The position numbers were made by a program, and so were the translations under genes. Positions 12,087 through 24,204 of a stretch of 64,000 nucleotides of DNA are shown piece by piece. A model generated the notes under the pieces. The model ran no database searches, was not told where the DNA came from, and saw only the letters and a program-made list of their open reading frames with translations. The first letter of the stretch is position 1, and each line of letters opens with the position of its first letter. Origin of the DNA: Artocarpus heterophyllus (Eukaryota > Streptophyta > Magnoliopsida > Rosales > Moraceae); assembly GCA_025403435.1 (NCBI GenBank), contig CM046350.1, forward strand, positions 8,839,512 through 8,903,511, given 5' to 3'.

Positions 12087-15000
12087 ATGGTGAGTCCACG
12101 GCCTGTGTCGGTTCTCGAAATCGCAATCGCGTCTGAGTATGTCCTAGATCTGGTTGAAATTCGCTCTGATTCGATAGAATTTCACGTCATTCGACCAATT
12201 TCGTTGAATCTTGGTGATACAGTTGGTTTTGTTTGTGCTCTGTTTGGTTGTCGGGAGATCACTTTTGGTCTCCATTGCGTTTCTTGGCAACCAAACGAAG
12301 CATCCGCTGGTCGAATTTCGATGAGATCTGGTGTTAATGTTCGAACCTCGCGAAAGTCTTCAGATTCTAGTGTGTCATTTTGAATTTTGACAGAAAGCTG
12401 ACGTTTTTCTCTTAGGAATGTGAATCAATTGAGATTTCCTTCAGTTTTTGTTATTTTTGGTTATGGCACTGACTAATTTAATCTATCTTTGACTTTGCGA
12501 TGTGTTGACAGCCTCTCAGACTCGAAATTAAGGTACTTGTTTATTCCTTTTTAGCTTCATTTCTATATTTTCTCGGATCTCGATCCTTTTGGAAGATTGT
12601 GATTGCATTTTGAGTTTCGCGATGTGTCTAATCGTACTAATGTCTTCTGTTGGTTCAGAGGAAACTTGCTCAGAGATCAGAGAGAGTAAAATCTGTGGAT
12701 CTACATCCAACAGAACCATGGTAAGGCTTTGGTTTATTTATATGCATCTACAATTTATCCTGAGGAATAGATCATTGATCTATGGAGTAGTTTACTTAAT
12801 TCACTAAAGTGACGAGTGCTTGGAGAATGGTGATCACAATTAAAAAGTATTAATCATGATTATCGCTGCAGGATTTTGGCGAGTTTGTATTCTGGAACTG
12901 TTTGCATCTGGAATTACCAATCACAGGTATGTGGTAGCGAATGCTCGATAGTAATGATGGTATTATTAGTTTCTGCTATTAAACGAGACTGTTGACCTTG
13001 ATGATTAGCCTTTGGAAGTTTGAAAAATTTTGAATGCTTTTAGAACCTTGCATCTAAAAGCTAACTCAAATCTACTTGGCACTGCTGCAGACCATGGCTA
13101 ATTCTTTTGAGGTCACTGAGTTGCCAGGTACAATACACGTCTGCTATGTTCTTTGCTTTTCTCTGTCTTAGTTTTGATTTGATGGGATGTGCTATAATAT
13201 TTCACTGGCATCTTTTCCTCATACCACTGCTTTTCACGTGTATGCAGTTAGGTCAGCCAAATTTATAGCACGCAAGCAATGGGTTGTAGCTGGAGCTGAT
13301 GACATGTATATTCGTGTATACAATTATAACACAATGGATAAGGTTAAAGTCTTTGAGGCACACACAGACTATATAAGGTGCGTAGCGGTTCATCCTACGC
13401 TCCCATATGTGCTGTCGTCGTCTGATGATATGCTCATAAAGCTTTGGGATTGGGAAAAGGGTTGGGTTTGTACTCAGATTTTTGAAGGACATTCCCATTA
13501 CGTAATGCAAGTGACGTTTAATCCAAAGGACATGAACACATTTGCAAGTGCATCCCTCGATCGCACTATTAAGGTAAACACGGGATTTTATGATGATAAC
13601 TTGTATATTGTGTATGCTTTGTTATTGTGTCTAATGATACTAATTACGCTTTGGTTATTTGTTGCTTCCAGATATGGAATCTTGGCTCCCCTGACCCAAA
13701 TTTTACATTGGATGCTCACCAAAAAGGAGTGAATTGTGTTGATTACTTTACAGGTGGTGATAAGCCTTATCTAATCACCGGTTCTGATGATCACACCGCC
13801 AAGGTCTTGCTTAAATTTTTCTTCTTCTTATTTCTTTTCTGGTTAAATTTTGTGAGATAATTTGGATTCATTCTCTATCATATTGGATGCAGGTATGGGA
13901 TTATCAAACCAAAAGTTGTGTCCAGACGCTAGAGGGCCACACCCACAATGTTTCTGCTGTATGTTTTCATCCTGATCTTCCAATAATCATCACCGGATCT
14001 GAGGATGGAACAGTTCGAATATGGCACTCAACCACATACAGGTAGGTTTTTATTTTGGTTCAAATTTCATGACCATCTGTGGTGTCTGCTTTTCCCATTT
14101 TAATTGGGTCTAGTTGGATTTTAAAATTTGATTTTGAATATTGCGTTTGCCTTAATCTTATGGAACTATGGTGCCTTTCGTAAGTAGTTGATAAGCAGTA
14201 AATATTGCTCATTTGAGTATTCTAGTGGTTTATTTTTGCAGTATGCCTTTTAACTCCTATTTGCATATAATGCATCTGTTATGGTTCATACGTGATCTAC
14301 TGGTTTCAGCATGTACTTCTGTGTATTGCTTGGTAGTTTCATTTAGTTAACATTTTTTTTAGTGATAGTTAGTTTGTAAAAAAATAATAATAATAATAGT
14401 TAACATCCTAGAATGTGGTGGTGTTTTGAAATGCTAGTGAAGATAATCTATCAAATTGGATCAAATAATCAACACTTGCAAATGGATATATGCATTCCCC
14501 TTTGAAGATTCCAGAATTTGTACTCTCACTTCATTAGGAATAGAGGATGATTGAGACTACGTCAGCTGATTGTCAAGTTCTAGATTCTAAAACTCACTTT
14601 ATTGAACAGGCTTGAGAACACATTGAATTATGGCCTAGAGAGAGTTTGGGCTATTGGATACATGAAAGGTTCACGCCGGTGAGTCTCTAATTCTCTTACA
14701 TTTTCTTTGCCTGCTTTACTTCTCTCTCTAGAGTATGAATTATCAGGCGGCTTATGTCGCTAGCACACCAGAGACATGTTGAGTTGGTTTGTGATACTTA
14801 ATACAGTCCCCTTGTCTGTTAGAATTTTTCATATATGTTCAAACCTCATATGAAGGCTTAAAACTTATATCGTACATTTTATCTTACTATTAATTTATTT
14901 GAGATATCAGGATAGGTAGATGGGTAGAGATATGTTTTAGCTGAGCCGTATCTCATAATAGTGTACTTATTGTGTTCTCTTTTTCTTGTCGCCTCATACA

Positions 15001-15426
15001 GGGTTGTGATTGGTTATGATGAAGGGACTATCATGGTTAAGCTTGGTCGTGAAGTACCTGTTGCCAGTATGGACAACAGTGGAAAAATAATTTGGGCTAA
15101 GCATAATGAAATTCAAACAGTGAATATCAAGAGTGTTGGAGCAGACTTTGAGGTTTGAACTCATTTAGATGGACTCTTTGCATTGTTAAATGATATTTAT
15201 GAGTGAGTGGTTTGTTCCCATCAATTGATATTTTGAGTTTGTTTTTTTGCTTTGGATATTAGGTTACTGATGGAGAGAGACTGCCTTTGGCTGTTAAGGA
15301 GTTGGGTACCTGCGATCTTTACCCACAGGTGAGATGGCACTCTTCAGTTGCAAAAAGAAGGGATAATAATGGAAACGTTGCCATTCTTCAGGATGTTCCA
15401 GATTTCTCCATTTTTCTTCTTTTACT

Positions 15427-15461
<35 letters not shown>

Positions 15462-18400
15462 GTATATATAACTTTAATGTCAAATACCTTCTCTTCTTCG
15501 TCACCACATGATTTTAAAGTTACATGGTTGAGTTGACTAGATTTGGAACCTTCAATCCCTTTTTCAATGCATGGCCATTGACTTATGGAGACTTGGAAAA
15601 GAAGATACTTCCATGACTATTGTTTCTCCTACTGTATTTTCAGTATCTGTACTCTTTGTATCTCTTAGTAAATGTGGGAGGGGGGGTGGGGTGGAACAGG
15701 GGAAAGAGAAAAGAATTTCTTTGTCTCGAAATCAAAATGTTAATATATATATCAAAACTATGATATATAATGTGTATTGAAAAAAATCTAACTGTTTATA
15801 ACTTTTATTTCAGAACCTTAAGCACAATCCCAATGGAAGGTTTGTCGTTGTATGTGGAGACGGTGAGTACATCATATATACTGCTTTGGCATGGAGAAAT
15901 AGATCATTTGGTTCGGCGTTGGAGTTCGTTTGGTCCTCTGATGGAGAGTATGCGGTTAGAGAGAGTACCTCAAAGATTAAGATCTTCAGTAAAAACTTCC
16001 AGGTCTGTTTGCTATCTTTGTTTTAGAATGTTGTTTTTGTTTGGCAAGTAGTTAAATGAAAAGAAAAAATAAATTAAAGTGGTGTTAGGAAAATGGTTTC
16101 TTCCAATTCTCATAATTTATGAGTATGGTGCATTCTTGTTGGAGCACAGTTCTCTTTTCTTTCTTTTTCTTCCCCTAATTATTTTTTTCCCCTTGAATGT
16201 CTTGAAGGGCATCTGTGAGAAATTTGTTCTAGTGCTACTGATGTTATTTTTGTATTCTCGATCATTTATCTGTATTTACGTCATGGTTTTAAGTTATATG
16301 GGGGGGTTCTTTATTACTCTTTTTATTGTCACAGACTTATTGCATGATTGGTAAAAATTCCTCATTAATCTATATGGACTGATTTTAATGGACATGACAT
16401 GCTTCAGGAAAAGAAGAGTATTCGGCCAACCTTTTCAGCTGAGCGCATTTATGGCGGGGCTTTACTGGCGATGTGCTCAAACGATTTTATTTGTTTCTAT
16501 GATTGGGCTGAGTGCAGGTTGATTCGGCGAATTGATGTCACTGTGAAAGTGAGCATTTGTCCAAATACCTTGTATTTCGCATCTTTTTATTTATTGTAAT
16601 TTTCATTTTCTACATTTGAATTTTTCAGAACCTCTATTGGGCCGATAGTGGTGATTTAGTGGCTATCGCGAGTGATACGTCCTTCTACATCCTGAAGTAC
16701 AATGTAAGGGGGCTTCTTCTTCCTCCTCCTTGTAGGAAGCTTAATATTTTAACAAGCCTTTTGTCACTTATGTGTTATATGTATGATCTGGTCCAATGCT
16801 TCCTAAGATGGAATGTCTCTTTTTTTTGTATTGCAGCGTGACGTGGTAACTTCTTATTTGGATAGTGGAAGACCTTCAGATGAACAAGGTATTGAGGATG
16901 CCTTCGAGCTTCTTCATGAAATGAATGAACGTGTCAGGACTGGCATATGGGTTGGGGATTGTTTCATTTACAATAACTCCTCCTGGAGGCTCAATTACTG
17001 CGTTGGTGGTGAGGTACTGCATTATTCATCCATTGGAATATTTTATACAACCAAGAACTTATGTACTCTCATCAATTTGATGAAACCATCAATATTTAAT
17101 CCTGGACTTGCAACTTTAGGTTACCACAATGTTCCACTTGGACCGACCTATGTATTTGTTGGGATATCTTGCAAGCCAAAGTCGGGTGTATCTGATTGAC
17201 AAAGAGTTCAAGTGAGCATGGCTTCAGTTTTGTGGTTGAAAAATTACGGCAGTTATCTTCATTTCTTAGTGATTTATGCTTCTTCTCCCTTCTATCCCCT
17301 GTGCAGTGTTATGGGGTACACTTTACTTCTAAACTTAATCGAATACAAGACTCTTGTGATGCGAGGAGACCTAGAAAGAGCCAATCAAGTTTTGCCTACA
17401 ATTCCAAAGGAGCACCATAATAGGTACGTCCAAACTTTGACTTCTGTAACAATGACAATTTTGCATTTGATCAACTTTTCCTTTGATGGTATGGTAAATC
17501 ATGCCTTCTATGTAGCTTTGGATCAGTTCTTTTTCCCCCCTAATTAAAAAAATATCTTGCAACTTTTGGTTATCAAAATCTTTCTTGGATCCTAAGACCT
17601 GACTGTTTAATCTATTCTAATGTGTAGCGTGGCTCGTTTCTTGGAATCACGAGGAATGGTAGAGGAAGCACTTGAAGTGGCTACTGATCCTGATTACAGA
17701 TTTGACCTAGCCATACAGCTTGGTAGACTAGACATTGCAAAGGTAAGTCTGCGTGATTTTCTCAGGGAGGAATTTTAATTATTATGGGGGATTTTGTTTA
17801 CTGAAAATGGGAGAGTGAGTTTTGAAGCTATTCTAAGTGATAATTACTTTTAACAGTATTCTTCTAAACTCTATTTTGCAGGAAATTGCCTCTGAAGTGC
17901 AAAGCGAGTCCAAATGGAAGCAATTAGGAGAACTAGCTATGTCTACTGGAAAGGTGTTCTTGTTATTTATGTGTCATTCTCTCATTCTCTCTCTCTCTTG
18001 CGCACGCGCAATAAAGATTTTCTTACACTAAGTTGCCCTATTGCAGTTAGAGATGGCCGAAGAATGTTTGAAGCATGCTGTGGACTTGAGCGGTTTGCTA
18101 CTGCTTTATTCTTCTTTAGGAGACGCTGAAGGGATATCTAAACTTGCAGCCCTTGCTAAAGAGCAAGGAAAGAACAATGTTGCATTCCTTTGTTTATTCA
18201 TGTTGGGTCGTTTGGAAGATTGCCTTGAGCTCTTGGTGGAAAGGTAAGTCTCTTGTATGCCTTGAATATAAAATAGATGACATGCAAATAGCAATTATGA
18301 TTATTGATGTGTTGAAGTGTTTGCTATCACTAGTTATACTGTTATGCAATAACCCTTTTTTTTTTTTTGGCAGTAAGCGGATACCTGAGGCCGCTTTAAT

Positions 18401-19584
18401 GGCTAGGTCTTATCTTCCAAGCAAGGTCTCAGAGATAGTTGCTATTTGGAGAAAAGATCTAAATAAGGTAATGTTCTATGGCACCTTTGTTTTTATTTTT
18501 TTGGTGATGCTATAGTGCCTTTATTTTATTTACATGTCCATGTTGCTTACCTTGGATTTTTAACTACCACATGTAGGTTAATCCAAAAGCTGCCGAGTCA
18601 TTGGCTGATCCTGAAGAGTATCCTAATTTATTTGAGGATTGGCAAGTTGCCCTTTCTGTTGAATCTAAAGCTGCAGAGACAAGGTAGTTTTCTGCTGCTT
18701 CTTTGTGTCTTTGTGTGTGCCTTAATCCATTTTGCAAATAATTTTATTTTTTTCCACACCCTTTTGGTATGACTTAGCTTGGATCTCTTTTTATAGCTCC
18801 TCCAATGATCACATTTAAATTGTCTTTTTGCTCAAGAATATTAATTGTGGCCTACTGTTTTATGTGGCTACGATAAGATTTTGTTTTCATCTCCTTTGAA
18901 TTGCCTTGTCAGTACATGGTGTCTACTAATTTTACTCTCTGGTTGTTTTCCAGGGGTGTTTACCCTCAGGCAGCGGAATACATAGACTATGCTGATAAAT
19001 CACACATGACCCTCGTGGAGGCTTTCAGGAATATGCAACTGGAAGAAGAGGAGCCTCTTGAAAATGGTGATGCCAACTATGAGGTACATGCGGGGATGCG
19101 AGTTTTCTTTTTGGTCGGAATATAATATTTCATTTCTGCTGCCAATGTTTTTAGATTGGAGAACATTTGCATCACCTTTAGTAACTCCTGCCCGTATATT
19201 TTTGATGTAATGTATGTTTTATCCATTAGATGGTTGGTACCCATTAGATGGTAGTATATGGATTAGTGAACGGCTGTTATCTTCCAACCTTTACACTTGT
19301 TTGCAGAGCTGATCAGCTGATTTAAATTTCGTGACATTTAGTGGTGTTTGTCTAGTTGGATTTTTCTTAAAATCACGCTGCCTTCTCTGACTTTTGATAT
19401 GTTATATGACGAGGTAACTGAACAGAAGGGTGAAGAGGCTGTTGAGGAACAGAATGGAGAAGATGGAAGTCAAGAGGAGGCTGTCGTAGTGGATGCTGAT
19501 TCTACAGATTTTGCAGTACTTGTTAATGGTAACGAGGCAGACGAAGAGTGGGGTACGAATAATGAAGGAACCCCGTCAGCCTAA
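12087..19584 (+). CDS. COPB2: Coatomer subunit beta' (COPI coat), 24 exons
   Basis: Beta'-COP is part of the COPI coat on Golgi-to-ER and intra-Golgi vesicles; its WD40 propellers bind dilysine cargo tails. Exons: 12087-12089, 12512-12532, 12659-12720, 12872-12926, 13091-13127, 13248-13573, 13672-13803, 13893-14041, 14610-14678, 15002-15152, 15263-15328, 15814-16002, 16408-16548, 16629-16703, 16837-17013, 17120-17211, 17307-17423, 17628-17742, 17882-17953, 18047-18243, 18374-18467, 18577-18683, 18954-19083, 19414-19584. All have GT-AG borders and join without a frame break into 2748 nt (915 residues), the usual plant length. WD40 repeats fill about residues 1-300 (for example [11 protein letters not shown]), a second propeller runs to about 600, then a helical solenoid, and an acidic tail ends [16 protein letters not shown]. 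Exon 1 contributes only the ATG. The acceptor of the last exon (GACGAG) is weak. The copy looks intact. Confidence 0.96.
15433..15463. repeat. Intronic CT/TA microsatellite
   Basis: A run of (CT)n followed directly by (AT)n inside the COPB2 intron between 15328 and 15814. Confidence 0.9.
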
Positions 19585-21869
19585 AAGGAATTGGTTGGGC
19601 CAGTGTGAAAATCCAATTTTGTCTCTGGTGATTAAAATTGATCTAAAGTGCCATCTCTAACTCCCATGCTTTTTTTAAACCTTTCCGCTACAACTGCAAC
19701 TAATTGAAATTATACTAAAATTTTAGTAATCTCTCAAAAAACTCTGTTTTTAAACCTATTCTAATTAATTGAAATTATACTAAAATGGGGACCATCTTAC
19801 GTGCTTTATGCTTTTATAGTATGGACTGCTTATGAGCAGTGTTGTTCTAACTAAATTTTCGTAACTAAGTTTGGCATAAAGTTATTTTCCTGCAAACTAC
19901 CATGTAAAATTTTGCAGTATGTAATTGCTAATTATTTCTTCCCTTTCTTTTGTATGCATATTGATTTGTTATTTGACTCTCTTCTTTTCTTTTCTCTTTT
20001 TTTTTTTTTTTTCAATGTTTGTGTTATTGCTTGCTAAGTTTTCTTAGTCATCTTGTTTGTATTCTCTGGATTTCTTATTTCATTAGGGACATCCTTAATG
20101 GGTGAATGAACTATTCCTATATTAAGCTTGGTGATTTTTCCTCTTATATTCTTTCCTTTTGTTTAGTAGGTAATAAATATAATCTTTCCCTCTGCTTGAT
20201 CTACTCGTGACATGTTCTGCGTAGTAGGCAGTCCAAATGACCTTTAGTACAAATGACGGTTTAATTTATTACGTTTTACTATTATTGTCTCTCTCCTTTT
20301 GTGTCTCTCTTTTGTCTTTTTTCTTTTGTCTTTTTTCTTTTCACTTCATTGGTTCTGACTCGCTTTTTTACTGTTGACAGTGCTTGCGCCAAACCACTAG
20401 GTCCCTGTGAAGATTCTCGATCCAGCCATTTGGGTCCCTTACTTAGGTGAGACAGACACATCTTTGAATAAAAATTTTGTGTATTACTTATATTTTGAAT
20501 GCACTTTTGTTGAGCGGTAACCACTTGTGTTGTATTTGGTAGATAAACAACGTACAGTGTCTGTACATTTCCTAAATGATATAGCTTTGCTAGGTGACAA
20601 ATTATCGTTTTTAGTACATGCTATTACGCCTGCTATCTTAACTTGAGTGTTTGAAGAGCAAGAAAAGAATCACTTGTGAAATGTTCTCTCACTTTCATGC
20701 AAATAGTTTTGTTTAGTTTTTTTGAGATTTACATATTTCCTTTTCATCCGTCATCCTGGTGCGATATGTATTTATATTTTGATGGGTGGTGACGACAGGT
20801 CTCCTTGAAGAAGGCTAGAGAAGAGGTGAATTTACGGATCGATTGTCTCTGTTACCAAGTGGCGTGGCTTTCATTGCAAGTTGCATACATTGGCGAGCAC
20901 AATATGAATAGTTTCATAGCTTCAGTTAGTTGGGTTTTTTTCGACTGCTATTTTAGCATATTCTTTGAGGCTTTTCTTTCCTCCTAAAATTTTCTTGTGC
21001 CATTGTGAATGTAGAAAGAACTGATCTAGCGATAATTACCCGTTTCGAGTTTTTTTGGTTCTTGAGTTTTTTTGATTCTTACATAAATTTTAGTATGTGC
21101 TCCACCGTAATTGTATTTGTGGGAATTTTTTTTATGACTCGGGGATGTAAACATCTACTTATAAAAATATATAATGTATCACAATAATGTGCGATTGTTG
21201 CTTGGCTTTGCCTACTGCAACTTTTTTCCATTCTACACTCAAAACCCTCGTTAAATTGTGTGCCACAAGTGAATACTACAAGATTGCCATGAATACCGTG
21301 GCAATATAATAGTTCTCAGTGAATCTAAACTTGTATGTGCTTGTCTTTAACTTTTTATCCTAATTTGTTATTTGTTCCTGAACTAGTACTTTCGGTCCAA
21401 ACTTTCTCAGACATTTCCAAGTGATTAGGGAATCCAATTCCCCAACGCAAAGCAATTGGTTTTGGCGGTCATTGTATTGGGGCCTTTAAGAATGAGATGC
21501 ATGTAAAGCGCGACCTTTTTATAAGTGGGAAAAATAATCAATATCTAAAATAAGAACCAGATTGCATATTTTGGCACTTGAAATATCAGGTGTTTGGGAT
21601 AGTAATTTAAACTATCAGTTTGAGTTTATCAATTTGAGTTTAAGAACTATTATATGTAAGAGTTTTATACTGGAGTTTTTTAATATAATACGTGAGTTTT
21701 ACACTGTTTATAGTTCAAACCATTTGAATTACTCTTTTAAACTCTAATTTATCAGCCGAAAGGAAAGCATTTAACACATTTTTTTTAAAGGACTCCTCAA
21801 TAGGTTTTTGTTTCTTTGTTTTGCTTCTATTATCGTTGGCGGAAGCACTGAGATAGACGGTCGATTCAC
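19585..21869. other. COPB2 3' region and intergenic DNA
   Basis: The COPB2 3' UTR starts here. Pyrimidine-rich acceptor-like sites (TGTTGACAG near 20380; GACGACAG near 20798) each precede less AT-rich segments. These could be spliced 3'-UTR exons or an old gene fragment. No ORF with a recognisable domain is present. Confidence 0.35.
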
Positions 21870-21872
21870 TTA

Positions 21873-21992
21873 GGGTCCGTTTGATTCGAGTATTTGAATA
21901 GAGTATTTGAACGAAGATTTAAATTTTTGTGAGAGAAAATATTGTAGCAGAATAATTCGAACAGTGATTTAAATATCGAAACAAATGGGCCC
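21873..21992. mobile_element. Tourist-like MITE (PIF/Harbinger type), 120 bp
   Basis: The element begins GGGTCCGTTTGATTCGA and ends with the inverted equivalent TCGAAACAAATGGGCCC, giving imperfect terminal inverted repeats of about 25 bp. It is flanked by TTA on both sides (21870-21872 and 21993-21995). Short size, these ends and a TTA target duplication are the hallmarks of Tourist/Harbinger MITEs. Confidence 0.75.
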
Positions 21993-21995
21993 TTA

Positions 21996-22439
21996 GATAT
22001 CTGGGAAAAAGCTGCGCACCAAAAATTTCACAAAATTTGAATGGTTTTAATTGATAAAACTCATAAAACAAATTTTTATTCATAGGAGCCAAAGCCTAAA
22101 CCAAATCTAATTTCTAATTTGAAAATAAATCTAATTCTTACTATAAACGTAATAAAAGCTAATTTAAAATTTAAAATTTAAAATTATAGTAATCCTAAGA
22201 TTAGTAAGAAAAGATTATCAAGAGAAAATTAAGCTACGTAACAAAATTTTTGTGGTGAAGTTGAAATTTAACAGTTTTTAGAATATTTCATAAATAACAG
22301 AAATTATATAATAATCAAGTTAATGATGTCATCTTTTGCACTATATAATTATACAATAATTATTTTAATAATATTAATATTATTATTTTTGAATTATTCT
22401 CAAAATTTTATTATATTTCAATTTCGTCCCTCCAATTTT
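21996..22439. other. Intergenic AT-rich DNA
   Basis: No ORF or repeat structure is seen apart from short A/T runs. Confidence 0.4.
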
Positions 22440-22877
22440 GCTTAGCGTAAAAGGGCCAAACTTTTCATAAAAGCCCAGTGCATGATTGGAACAGCTGATG
22501 GGTCTCATCTGCCCTAGTTGCACGTGTCGTCAACAAAAAGAGTAGCACGCAGATCCTATAAAACCACGTATACAAATGAATATGATAAACAAAGCTCTCG
22601 TTCACATAGCTGCTGCAAAATTGAAGCCCTTTCCTTGCTTTATTCCGCAGCTGAAACGTTTTAAAACGAAACCCTCACACTCAACACTGCCATATCCAAA
22701 ACCCTTACCAATATAATATAATACAAGTAATTAATTAAAAAAACCAATAATTATCAGCGTATTGATAAAATTCAAAAATTGAAACCCCATTTACTTCCGG
22801 ATCTCTCTAAAAATTTCTCGCTCTTTCCTTTCTTCTCCAACCAAATCTTCCCAGATTCTGCTTCAGTTTCGTTCTCG
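22440..22877 (+). promoter_or_regulatory. Promoter and 5' leader of the Nup50 gene
   Basis: A G-box/ABRE-like CACGTGTC lies at 22521-22528. A site-II-like TGGGCT (reverse strand, near 22470) is of the kind found upstream of many plant growth-related genes. The leader exon ends at 22877 at CTCG|GTAAGT. Whether these motifs are bound is not known. Confidence 0.4.
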
Positions 22878-24136
22878 GTAAGTTCTTAATCCAACCCCAT
22901 CCCTTTTCGCTTATTTTCATTTTTCTTCTCGAAATTATGTTTTTTATTCTAATGAATATCATTACAAAGATTAGTACTTTCATCTTTGGTCATGTGCTTT
23001 TGCTTTTTCATTTTTCGTAGAAATTGTCTCTGTGGCTCATTTCCGTTCTTTTTCTTTCTTTTTTAGTTAGGAGATTGCTGATTTTCTCTGATTTTACCGA
23101 TTATCCAGTTCTCTGTACCTTGTATCTTGCTTGACATCTGGGGCTTTATCTCTAGCCTTCTGTTTGGCTACCGAGAAAATGACTGAAACGAAGTGAATTT
23201 GAATGGAAATTAGCTCGTAATGAATGAAACCCTATATGAAATGAACCATTATGTTTTTGGTGAGTTCTTTGGGATTCGGCCTAGTCAATTATTCTTACCG
23301 TCAACGTTAAAATTCCCCGGGAGCAAGAATTTTTCTCGTCTTATTCTGTTTCGCCTTGCCTGTATTTTAGTTCTTTCTTGTATTTGTATTTTGAATTTTT
23401 ATTTTCTAGGTCATTGAAAGGGTTGGCTTATATGTACTCATAATTTTATTTTATTATGCTTAAAAGATAAAATTTATAAGAATTGGTTTTAAAGGCTTCA
23501 TTAAGTTCGTTTCTTTATATAAAATTTAGTTTTGAGTGTTCTTTTGCTTTTCTTGGGTTGTTAGAATTTAACCGTGTTTAGGCGGACCTGTTGAGGATTT
23601 AATTTGGGTTTTATGATGTGAAAGGTTAAGATTAAAAGGAAATGAGTGTTGATTTTCAAAATATATATTGCTTATATTTCTGCTGGAATTTGGAGAGGTG
23701 ATAATTTTGCTATTCATTGCCAGTCAAATGTTGGTAAAAATAATTGGAACAATTGGAAGTTTTAGGTTTCAACTGGGTAAGGAAACAACTTGGTTTTTGG
23801 CGTGGGAAGAAAATGGAAAGCAAGAAATTATGTCTGTTATAGTCCGTGAATGTTAGTATTAATGGATAGAAAAAGAAGGGAGGGAAGAATATGTGCAAAC
23901 CTTATTTACGTGGTCTGACTGAGCGGAGATATAGTCAACAAAAGTAAACGACAAAAATCATTTGTCTAAATTTAAATCTTCTAGTCAGTGAATGTAAATG
24001 CTAACAATTCTGTGGCAAATCTAGACTATTTATCTTGGCCTCCGAATGTTCTGGTTACTAACTTATGAATCCTCTTGGTTATGTTGTTTGCTAATTATAT
24101 CTCTGGAAAAAAAAAAAAAAATCTAATGATTTGCAG
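22878..24136 (+). other. Intron in the Nup50 5' leader
   Basis: GTAAGTTC at 22878 is a strong donor, and TGATTTGCAG ending at 24136 a strong acceptor preceded by an A run. The interval is T-rich, has no long ORF and lies between a GC-richer leader and the start codon 68 nt further on. A leader intron over 1 kb long is common in highly expressed plant genes and often raises expression. Confidence 0.65.
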
Positions 24137-24204
24137 ATTCGAGCATACCTAGGATTTTGAGAGGTTTGCGAACTAAATTCTAGTTTTGGGGGTTTATTTC
24201 TGTG

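Noticed and set aside
12087..12383. 98-codon frame reading from the COPB2 ATG into intron 1
   Set aside because: The ATG is followed by a good donor (GTGAGT). Splicing to 12512 gives the conserved coatomer N-terminus.
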